A stretch of DNA of 64,000 bases from Burkholderia paludis (GTDB lineage: Bacteria > Pseudomonadota > Gammaproteobacteria > Burkholderiales > Burkholderiaceae), in contig NZ_JPGL01000010.1 in assembly GCF_000732615.1 (NCBI RefSeq), positions 124,001 through 188,000 of the forward strand, given 5' to 3'. The notes under the pieces are model-generated. The model was given only the letters and a program-made list of their open reading frames with translations. It made no database searches and was not told where the DNA came from. Made by a program: the position numbers and the translations under genes. Below are positions 27,491 through 34,957 of this stretch, piece by piece (within the stretch, counting starts at the first letter, position 1; each line of letters opens with the position of its first letter).

Positions 27491-29241
27491 TCGCGCGCCT
27501 CGCCGGGATGAAGCGTCGGCCGGGCCGGCTCGGGCGGCGCCGCGGGCGGCTGGTTTTGCGGGACGAAATCCTGCTCCTGCCCCGGCGGGCTGTATTCGTA
27601 TGCCCAGCGATAGACGACGGGCAGCGCGGCGCCCCAGTTGCCGTGTTGCGGCGGCGTATGCGGCGTCTGCCATTCGAGCGTGGTGGCGCGCCACGGGTTG
27701 CCGTCGGCGCGCCTGCCGCGCACGAGACTCCACGCCAGGTTGAACAGGAACAGCAACTGCGCCGCCGCGACGACCAGCGCGACGACGGTGATGAAGGTAT
27801 TGAGCGTCTGCGCCGATTGCGGAATGAAGCTGTAGCCCTGATAGGCGTAATAGCGTCGCGGCATGCCCAGCAGGCCGAGATAGTGCATCGGGAAGTAGAT
27901 CGCATAGGTGCCGACGAAGGTGATCCAGAAGTGCGCGCGCCCGAGCGTGTCGTCGAGCATGCGGCCCGTCACCTTCGGATACCAGTGGTAGAGCCCGCCG
28001 AACACGACCAGGATCGGCGACACGGCCATCACCATGTGGAAGTGCGCAACCACGAAGTACGTGTTCGACAGCGGAATGTCCACGCTCACGTTGCCGAGGT
28101 AGAGCCCGGTCAGCCCGCCCAGGACGAAGGTGCTGACGAAGCCGATGGCGAACAGCATCGGCACGGTCAGGTGGATGTCGCCGCGCCACAGCGTCAGCAC
28201 CCAGTTGTAGACCTTGAGCGCGGTCGGCACGGCGATGATCAGCGTCGTGGTGGCGAAGAAGAAGCCGAAATACGGATTCATGCCGGCGATGAACATGTGG
28301 TGGGCCCAGACCACGAAGCTCAGCGCGCCGATGATCACGATCGCCCACACCATCATCCGGTAGCCGAAGATGCTCTTGCGCGCGTGCGTGCTGATGAGGT
28401 CCGACGCGATGCCGAAGGCCGGCAGCGCGACGATGTAGACCTCCGGATGCCCGAAGAACCAGAACAGGTGCTGGAACAGCAGCGGGCTGCCGCCGGCATG
28501 CCTGAGCGTCTGCCCCATCGACACCACGGCCGGCATGAAGAAGCTGGTGCCCAGCGTCCTGTCGAGCAGCATCATCACCGCCGACACGAACAGCGCCGGA
28601 AACGCCAGCAGCGCCATGACGGTCGCGATGAAGATGCCCCACACCGTGAGCGGCATGCGCATCAGCGTCATGCCGCGCGTGCGCGCCTGCAGCGTGGTGG
28701 TGACGTAGTTCAGGCCGCCCATCGTCGCCGCGACGATGAAGATCGCGAGCGACACCAGCATCAGCACGATGCCCCACTCCACGCCCGGCGTGCCGGGCAG
28801 GATCGCCTGCGGCGGATACAGCGTCCAGCCCGCGCCGGTGGGCCCGCCCGGCACGAAGAAGCTCGCCAGCAGCACCAGCACGGCCAGCAGGTAGACCCAG
28901 TAGCTCAGCATGTTGAGGAACGGGAACACCATGTCGCGCGCGCCCAGCATCAGCGGGATCAGGTAGTTGCCGAAGCCGCCCAGGAACAGCGCCGTCAGCA
29001 GGTAGATCACCATGATCATCCCGTGCATGGTGACGAACTGGTAGTAGTGGCTGGCGTCGATGAAGCCGAACCGGCCCGGGAAGCCGAGCTGCAGCCGCAT
29101 CAGGTCCGACAGCACCAGGCCGACCAGGCCGACGGCGATCGCCGTCAGCGCGTACTGCACCGCGATGACCTTGTGGTCCTGGCTCCAGACATAGCGCGTC
29201 CAGAAACCGTGCGGGGCGTGATCGGTGTGTGCGTAAGGCAT
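27487..29241 (-). CDS. ctaD: Cytochrome c oxidase subunit I (heme-copper, A-type)
   Basis: 584 residues with about 12 membrane helices. Heme and copper ligands are visible: HGMIMV (heme a His), the copper and Tyr-His crosslink motif WFFGHPEVYIVALP, VWAHHMFIAGM (CuB His pair), and VVAHFHMVMA (heme a3/a His). The D-channel segment FGNYLIPLMLGARDM and the HPEVY tyrosine mark an A-family oxidase. It reduces O2 to water and pumps protons in the inner membrane. It starts 11 bases after subunit II in a tightly packed operon. Confidence 0.95.
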   Translation of the reverse strand: MPYAHTDHAPHGFWTRYVWSQDHKVIAVQYALTAIAVGLVGLVLSDLMRLQLGFPGRFGFIDASHYYQFVTMHGMIMVIYLLTALFLGGFGNYLIPLMLGARDMVFPFLNMLSYWVYLLAVLVLLASFFVPGGPTGAGWTLYPPQAILPGTPGVEWGIVLMLVSLAIFIVAATMGGLNYVTTTLQARTRGMTLMRMPLTVWGIFIATVMALLAFPALFVSAVMMLLDRTLGTSFFMPAVVSMGQTLRHAGGSPLLFQHLFWFFGHPEVYIVALPAFGIASDLISTHARKSIFGYRMMVWAIVIIGALSFVVWAHHMFIAGMNPYFGFFFATTTLIIAVPTALKVYNWVLTLWRGDIHLTVPMLFAIGFVSTFVLGGLTGLYLGNVSVDIPLSNTYFVVAHFHMVMAVSPILVVFGGLYHWYPKVTGRMLDDTLGRAHFWITFVGTYAIYFPMHYLGLLGMPRRYYAYQGYSFIPQSAQTLNTFITVVALVVAAAQLLFLFNLAWSLVRGRRADGNPWRATTLEWQTPHTPPQHGNWGAALPVVYRWAYEYSPPGQEQDFVPQNQPPAAPPEPARPTLHPGEARE

Positions 29242-29252
29242 GGCGGGCTCCG

Positions 29253-30401
29253 CTACGGCCGGGCGGCGGTGCGGGCGGGCGGCCCGCCCTGCGCCTCGAT
29301 ATAGGCGACCAGCGCGGCCAGCTCCGGCTCGCTCAGGTCGAAGTGCGGCATCACCGGCGCGTAGCCCTTCACGACGCGGGCCGTCGGGTCGCGGATGAAC
29401 GCGCGCAGATAGGCTTCGTCCACCTTCGCGGTGCTGCCGTCGGCCATCGTTTCGGTCTTGCCGTACAGGCCCTTCCAGGTCGGCCCCACGCGCGGGCTGC
29501 CGTCCACGGTATGACACGCGACGCAGCCCCTGGACGCCGCGAGCGCGCGGCCCTGTTCGACCAGCGCCGCCGCGCTGCCGCCGGCGGCGGCAGGCGCGGC
29601 CTGCGCGCGGGCCTGCTGCCGCTGCGCGAACGTGGCCTGCCGCGCGAGCCAGCCCTGGAACGACGCTTCATCCTCCACCACCACCACGCCGTGCATGCTC
29701 GAGTGCCCGATGCCGCAGAGCTGCGCGCACAGGATGTCGTAGCGCCCCGCCCGGGTCGGCGTGAACCAGAAAGTGGTGACCATGCCCGGCACCATGTTCA
29801 TGCGGGCCCGGAACGGCGGGACGTAGAAGTCGTGCAGCACGTCGCGCGAACGCGCGAGGACCTGGATCGGCCGGTTGAGCGGCAGGTGCACCTCGGGCGT
29901 CTCGATCAGGTAGTTATCCTGACCGTTCGGGTCGGCGGGATTGAGGCCGAACGGGTTGTCGTCGGTGATGTAGCGCACGTCCGTCGTGCCGAGCTTGCCG
30001 CCGGGGCCGGCGAAGCGGAAGCGCCACTGCCATTGCTGGCCGAGCACCTCCATCTGCAGCACCCCGTGCGGCGGCCGTACGTAGTCCGCGTAGACGAACA
30101 GGCCCGGCGCGAGCAACGCCGCCACGCCGGCGGCGGTCAGGCCGATCAGCCACCATTCCAGCCGCTTGTTGTGTGGCTCATATGCGGCGCGATGTCCGCC
30201 GCGATGGCGGTAGCGCAGCAGCGCCACCACGATGAACAGGTTGATCGCGATGAAGAATGCGCCGGTGATGACGAGCGTGATCGTCAGCATGTCGTCCATG
30301 CGCACCCAGTTCGACGCGATCGGCGTGATCCACCAGGGGCTGGCAAAGTGAAACCCCACCGCCAGGACGACGATCAGGATCAGGGCAATCGCAAGCGCCA
30401 T
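29253..30401 (-). CDS. ctaC: Cytochrome c oxidase subunit II with fused cytochrome c (caa3 type)
   Basis: 382 residues. Two N-terminal membrane helices (ALAIALILIVVLAVGF; MLTITLVITGAFFIAINLFI) precede a cupredoxin domain with the CuA site: DVLHDFYVPPF and CAQLCGIGHSSMHG, giving the C-x3-C-x3-H-x2-M ligands. A C-terminal cytochrome c domain follows with the heme motif CVACH and an axial Met in VMPHFD. The fusion makes this a caa3-type enzyme that takes electrons directly from a bound cytochrome c. First gene of the operon; no assembly factors (Cox11, Surf1, CtaB) are nearby. Confidence 0.94.
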   Translation of the reverse strand: MALAIALILIVVLAVGFHFASPWWITPIASNWVRMDDMLTITLVITGAFFIAINLFIVVALLRYRHRGGHRAAYEPHNKRLEWWLIGLTAAGVAALLAPGLFVYADYVRPPHGVLQMEVLGQQWQWRFRFAGPGGKLGTTDVRYITDDNPFGLNPADPNGQDNYLIETPEVHLPLNRPIQVLARSRDVLHDFYVPPFRARMNMVPGMVTTFWFTPTRAGRYDILCAQLCGIGHSSMHGVVVVEDEASFQGWLARQATFAQRQQARAQAAPAAAGGSAAALVEQGRALAASRGCVACHTVDGSPRVGPTWKGLYGKTETMADGSTAKVDEAYLRAFIRDPTARVVKGYAPVMPHFDLSEPELAALVAYIEAQGGPPARTAARP

Positions 30402-30742
30402 AAGCCGCCTCGTTGCGTGTCACTCGCCGGAGCCGCCGGCACGACGCTCCCGGCGGCGGCGTGCGGCCTCGTCGCACCGTGTATTCGTCTGCGTCGGCGC
30501 GTCTGCCGGGACCGCTGCGCCACGCGTTTTCAACGACGGCTCCATACCAAAGGTAGTCCGCGCCGCCGCGTCTCGCAAGGCAGCGGCGGAAGCGTCGCGC
30601 CGTTGCGCAAGCCGCCCGGACGGCGGCGTCACGCGTGGCGCAGCCGTGCGCCACGGCCGCGTCCGGCACGCGTCGCGCGAGTGGCTGTCTCGCGAGGGCG
30701 CCGGGTGTTCAGTCGCGCTGCGGCAGGAACGGCGGCGGCGCG
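30402..30742. other. Intergenic upstream of the oxidase operon
   Basis: About 340 bases with no supported gene. It should hold the promoter for the minus-strand oxidase operon starting at 30401. No operator was recognised. Confidence 0.5.
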
Positions 30743-31258
30743 TCAGCCCGCCTCGCCCGGATTGCGCCATCGTTCCAGCTTGCCGTAGGCGACGGCCGCC
30801 ACCACGCCGAACAGCAGGTTCGCCAGCAACGGTCCGGAACCCCGCTCCGAGACGAACCACGGGAACACGGCCGTCATCACGTAAAAGTTCCATCCGTACA
30901 CGACGATCCCGAACGCCAGCCCGATCACGGCCTCCATGCCCACGCTCGAATCGAAGCGGAACGGCGCCATGATCGCGGCGAGCATCATCCCCATGATCGC
31001 GCCGAGCACGTAGTGCAGCAGCAGCGCCATCGCCACGATCTCGAGACTGAATTGCGACAGCTGACCGAGCGCGCTGCGGCCCATCACCATCGCCGCGATC
31101 TTGTGGGTCGGCTGCCACGGGCTCTCGCCGAGCACCAGGGTCGACCAGAAGAATTCCAGCACGATCACCAGCGCGCCGCCCGCAAGGCCGGCCACGGCGG
31201 CGGCGACCCAGTCGGGCGTGCGACGCGCCCAATGATGGGATTGAATGTGCAGTTCCAT
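30743..31258 (-). CDS. Conserved inner-membrane protein, 171 residues
   Basis: ATG 31258 follows a very strong GAGGAGG ribosome site. The product (MELHIQSHHWARRTPDWVAA) has about four membrane helices: VAGLAGGALVIVLEFFWSTL, VAMALLLHYVLGAIMGMMLA, VIGLAFGIVVYGWNFYVMTA and LLANLLFGVVAAVAYG. No known domain was recognised. It lies upstream of the oxidase operon on the same strand, but 340 bases away, so a role with the oxidase is only possible. Confidence 0.7.
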   Translation of the reverse strand: MELHIQSHHWARRTPDWVAAAVAGLAGGALVIVLEFFWSTLVLGESPWQPTHKIAAMVMGRSALGQLSQFSLEIVAMALLLHYVLGAIMGMMLAAIMAPFRFDSSVGMEAVIGLAFGIVVYGWNFYVMTAVFPWFVSERGSGPLLANLLFGVVAAVAYGKLERWRNPGEAG

Positions 31259-31650
31259 ACGACCTCCTCGCCGACGATTCCACGCCGGCACTCGGGTTCG
31301 GAAGGCGCGATGCGCGTCGGGCGCGGGCTTCCTGCGCGATCCGGAATGGCAGCTCGCGGCGCGGCGGCAGCCGGCGAACCGGCCCGCACGTTGCGCGGCA
31401 CCGCGGCGTTCCGCTCGCGGCTCTGCATCGGCGTGTCGGCTGGCAACGCGGCGCGGCGTTGTCCGGTTCGCTCATCGGGCGACGCGCACGACCGGTGCGC
31501 GCTGACGAATACGGCCCGCCTCGCCGGACGGCGGCTGCGCGAACCGTGCGGCAACGCCGGGGCCGAACGCATCGGGACGCATCGGCACGCCGTCCGCGAT
31601 TGCGCCAGGGCGCCGGCGCGCCCGGGGCCGGAAAGGCCGGCCTTCGCGCG
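31259..31650. other. Intergenic, no gene seen
   Basis: About 390 bases of high-GC sequence between two minus-strand genes. Overlapping frames are present but lack start signals and family features. It should include the promoter for the membrane protein gene at 31258. Confidence 0.45.
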
Positions 31651-32160
31651 TCAGGGGAAGATCGGGGTCGTCGGCTCGGCGCCTTCGAGGTCCGCCTTCG
31701 GAAAATGCTGGGCGACCATCTGCTCGATTTCCTGCTCCCGCAACGCCGGGACGTCGGCCATGATCAGGATCTGGCCTTCCCGGATGGCTTCGCGAAACCG
31801 CTGGAGCCGGCCGTTCGGCTCGGCGATGCCGATCATCGCGGCCGTCCACGCCCCAAAGCCCGCGCCCGCCAGCGTCAGGGCGACGACGGCGCCGCCCGCG
31901 ATCACGAGTTCCGCGGGCGGGAACACCAGCGCGACCAGGCCGATGAGCGCACCCGTCGCGCCGCCGAGCGCCACGCCGCGCTCGAGCGCATGAACGACAT
32001 CGCTGCTTTGCAGCAACGATGCTTCGGGCAACTGATCGAGTGTGACGCTGTGGTCGGCGAGAACGTGGATATGGCGCCAGATGATACGTGCGCGCAGCAA
32101 ATCGTCGACGATCGCCTTCGCCATCAGCGTATCGGGCACGAGGAAATAAAGGCGTCTCAT
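31651..32160 (-). CDS. DUF1269-like membrane-associated protein
   Basis: 169 residues starting MRRLYFLVPDTLMAKAIVDD. A soluble alpha/beta N-terminus (ARIIWRHIHVLA) leads to a glycine-rich hydrophobic pair of helices (GVALGGATGALIGLVALVFP and VIAGGAVVALTLAGAGFGAW), then a conserved amphipathic end with EGQILIMADVP. This layout is that of the DUF1269 family: two glycine-zipper-like helices between regulatory-like segments. The function is not known in the family. Confidence 0.75.
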   Translation of the reverse strand: MRRLYFLVPDTLMAKAIVDDLLRARIIWRHIHVLADHSVTLDQLPEASLLQSSDVVHALERGVALGGATGALIGLVALVFPPAELVIAGGAVVALTLAGAGFGAWTAAMIGIAEPNGRLQRFREAIREGQILIMADVPALREQEIEQMVAQHFPKADLEGAEPTTPIFP

Positions 32161-32622
32161 GTTGGCACCCCTTTTCTGCCATCCGCTCCCTCACGCGGGA
32201 GCGTCTTCTATTTTATGTCACCCGCAGCCATGCGGTGATCGCACATGGATGATCCTTGGCGCAGCCTGCGCGACTCGCGACTCGTGGCTCGTGGCTCGTG
32301 GCTCGTGGCTCGTGGCTCGTGGCTCGTGGCTCGTGGCGGCGAGCGTACCGCGTGGCCGGTCATGCGATCCGGTGTTCCGTGCAGGCGGCATGCGCAACGC
32401 CGGGCGTGGATTCCTCGATCCAGCCGGCAGGCGGGAACCGCTACCATGCGCCCGGAATCTTCTGGTTTACGGCGATGAAGCCGATGCGGTCGCCTGGAAC
32501 GGACGACGCGGGTATCTGCAGGGCGCGCTGTCGTCGCAGCAACCGCAACTACCGCCGGCAAGAACGGCCGGTTTGATTCGCGCCGAATGGCTCGCGGCAC
32601 CGATCGCGGCCGACTGACGACG
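32161..32622. other. Intergenic with a heptamer repeat
   Basis: About 460 bases without a supported gene. It contains the perfect (ctcgtgg)8 array. Frames through it translate as Ser-Trp-Leu-Val-Ala-Arg-Gly repeats and are not believable proteins. Confidence 0.6.
32281..32336. repeat. Tandem heptamer array (ctcgtgg)8
   Basis: Eight perfect copies of the 7-bp unit ctcgtgg, with degenerate copies just before (gactcgcgactcg). Perfect identity implies recent expansion by slippage, so copy number is probably variable between strains. Confidence 0.95.
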
Positions 32623-32838
32623 CTATCCGCGTTTGCGCAGCGGCTCCAGCAGGTCTCTCAGGCCGTTGTGATCGATTTCGTGCATCAGCGCGAGCTGCCG
32701 GCCGAGTTCGCCGCGCGGAAATCCTTCGCGGGCCAGCCAGTTCAGGTAGTTGCCGGGCAGGTCGGCAATGAGTCGGCCCTTGTACTTTCCGAAGGGCATG
32801 GTCACGGTAACGAGATGTTCAAGGTCTGGGGCGTGCAT
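32623..32838 (-). CDS. DUF3820 family protein (QSregVF_b-like)
   Basis: 71 residues from ATG 32838 (a GTG at 32853 would add 5). The sequence MPFGKYKGRLIADLPGNYLN followed by WLAREGFPRGELGRQLALMH is the hallmark of DUF3820, named after a putative quorum-sensing-regulated virulence factor of Pseudomonas. The FGKYKG-x-L core recurs in exonuclease-linked domains and may bind nucleic acid, which is inference. It stands alone on its strand. Confidence 0.8.
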   Translation of the reverse strand: MHAPDLEHLVTVTMPFGKYKGRLIADLPGNYLNWLAREGFPRGELGRQLALMHEIDHNGLRDLLEPLRKRG

Positions 32839-33150
32839 GGCGGTATTGTGCACGGCTTTCCGCGCCCGTTGCGTGCAGGCCGATCCGGGGCGGTTGGAGA
32901 ACGTGAAGCCGGACCTTCGCGCGATGCCGGATCGGGAAACCGCTCCGGGTCGGCGGCTCGCCGTAGCGTCCAGGCGTATGCGCCGCAGCGCGCGCGGGCG
33001 AATCCCGATCCATCGCCGGAACGACGCATAGACACACGCTGCGGAAATGCCGCCGGCGCCCGTCTCGCGAACCGGTCACAGTGAGCCATCCGTCCCTCCT
33101 TCGGCCTGCTAGACTGAAATTTCCCCCTGCAAACCATGGAGGGAATCATG

Positions 33151-33336
33151 ATGTCCATCTACGTCGTGAAGACCGGCGAACAGTTCCTCTGTACCGCCGA
33201 AGACGGCGATATCGGCATGGCGCCGGCAGTCGAAGATGCCACGTCGTTTCGTTCGTATGAAGAAGCGGAAAAAGCGGCGCACGCACACGCCGATCCCGGA
33301 TACGAAATCGTAGCCGTCTGCGTGATCAGGCACTGA
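33151..33336 (+). CDS. Small conserved hypothetical protein, 61 residues
   Basis: Two adjacent ATG codons (33148, 33151) follow GGAGGG; the second has the better 7-base spacing. The product MSIYVVKTGEQFLCTAEDGD continues with an acidic middle and a C-terminal helix and strand (SYEEAEKAAHAHA, YEIVAVCVI). It looks like a small soluble alpha/beta protein. Function unknown. Confidence 0.65.
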   Translation: MSIYVVKTGEQFLCTAEDGDIGMAPAVEDATSFRSYEEAEKAAHAHADPGYEIVAVCVIRH

Positions 33337-33401
33337 CGGGGCGCCGATGGCCGGGCGCCGGCTTGTCCGTTGATGAATCGGGCGGCTCCGGCCCGGCGAT
33401 C

Positions 33402-33480
33402 CGTTCGTATCGTTCGTATCGTTCGTATCGTTCGTATCGTTCGTATCGTTCGTATCGTTCGTATCGTTCGTATCGTTCGT
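33402..33480. repeat. Tandem 9-bp array (cgttcgtat)8.8
   Basis: Eight perfect copies of cgttcgtat plus 7 bases of a ninth. The unit is a multiple of three, so open frames run through it as Arg-Ser-Tyr or Thr-Ile-Arg repeats, but these are not real proteins. It begins 65 bases after the small gene at 33151-33336. Confidence 0.95.
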
Positions 33481-34409
33481 GCCCGTGCGGTCGAGGCCTC
33501 ACCGATTCCGTTTGCATACATCGGCGCGCGTCTGCGGTTCATCACTGATGATCGGAGCTGACCACAGTGCCGGACGCGCCGTGCGTGTTGGCCAAAACGA
33601 CCTTCTCGTAGATCCAGTGGCTGTTCTCCGGGAGCATCGCAATGCCCCACGCCTGTCCCGACTGCGTCGCAACACAGGTTGCCGGCCGGATAGACCATGC
33701 TCATCCCGGTCTCCGACATCTCTTTATTCATATTGGATTACTGAATAAATAACTCAAATCTGGCGACTCGAACCATCAGGCAACTCACGCGCAGCCACTC
33801 ACCTTTCCCGTCCGGCCATCGACCGTATTTCCCCGTTTTCCGGAACACAATCGACGAATTTTCGAACGCCGCCGCACCGCATTCATCGAGCCATTTTTCT
33901 TGACCATGTCATCCAGATCAGTGCATCACACCGGGAAATTTTCACGATCCGTCGAATGACTTCATCCGGCAGCGCATTCGTCGAATGCACGAAATTTTCA
34001 TTACCCGCGTACCGGTTCTTCATGCACTGCCGCCTCCCCGAATCCCGGGAATCTCGCCGTTCGAAGTTGAATGGATATCGCATGCCGCGCGACGCGACTG
34101 CGGCCAGTCGTCCGAACACCCGTCGGGCCTCGAAAGAATCGCCTCCAGCCGCACGGAGACGAGTGCCGGCGCATCGGGCCGGGCCGACCTTTTCCCGAGC
34201 GGAAAAAACCTTTTCCCGGACAGACGGCCTTTACATTCACGCATGCCGATACAAATCCGATTACCTCCGGACTACAAAAACAAGATTCCAGCCAGCCGCA
34301 CGATTTTTCATCGCGCTTCACATTGACCGCATCAACCCGTCAATGCACGGCAAAACACACCCATTACCCTCAAAACCCGGGCCAAACACAACGAACCCGA
34401 CAACAAAAA

Positions 34410-34432
34410 CCGGATTCATAAAACAAATCCGG
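34410..34432 (+). terminator. Terminator-like hairpin in the gene-poor region
   Basis: Stem CCGGATT (34410-34416) with AATCCGG (34426-34432), 9-base loop, followed by CATGTTTTT. No gene ends nearby on the plus strand, so it may end a small RNA or an unseen transcript. Confidence 0.45.
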
Positions 34433-34957
34433 CATGTTTTTCCACGTCGGTTCTTTCCCGCCGCCCATTGCGGCCACCAACGTGCAGCGCCTCATCGTGC
34501 AAGCCCCCGCGAGCCGCACGGAATCCTCGCAGCCGGCGCAATCACCGGCATATAATTTTTCGCAACCATTGAGCAGCCCGAGATGCTTTCTCCCTGACCG
34601 GCCATCCTTCCAGCGCGTCCGCCACCATGTCATCCCGCTCGTTCAGTCCGGCGTTGCCCCGCATCACGCCGGGTTTCGTCGACGTCCATCTGCCTGTCGT
34701 CGGCGATCGCCCGGCCGACCTGCGGCTCCCGACGGACATCCCGCCGCCCACGCGACGCGCGATCCGCATCGCGTTCGACGGGCAGCCAGCCGGCCACCAC
34801 ACCCACGTGCCGCCGGCGATCGGCGACATCGCCGAAAAGACCGCCCTTTCCACACCCGGCAATTTCCCGACGGACTTCCGCGAACGCCCCCGCATCGCGC
34901 CATCCGTCTTGCGTCGCCACCGCCAGGCGGCCGGCACGCCCCGAATGCACCGTCACG

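Larger units (their letters stand above)
33337..34957. other. Long gene-poor stretch, AT-richer than its surroundings
   Basis: About 1.6 kb with no convincing gene. It holds a 9-bp tandem array, an AT-rich segment (about 33720-34440) and a terminator-like hairpin at 34410-34432. A minus-strand frame ending at 33542 reads AWGIAMLPENSHWIYEKVVL, protein-like but without a start. A plus-strand frame 34627-34965 (112 residues) ends 8 bases into the kinase gene and lacks a ribosome site and family features. Small RNA genes or remnants of a lost gene are possible. Confidence 0.5.

Noticed and set aside
32281..33480. Tandem arrays considered as CRISPR
   Set aside because: The repeats are 7 and 9 bp, directly abutting, with no spacers and no cas genes. 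They are simple tandem repeats.
33159..33731. 190-residue minus-strand frame through the 9-bp array
   Set aside because: Most of it is the translated repeat (TIRTIRT) and antisense of the small gene at 33151; not a believable protein.
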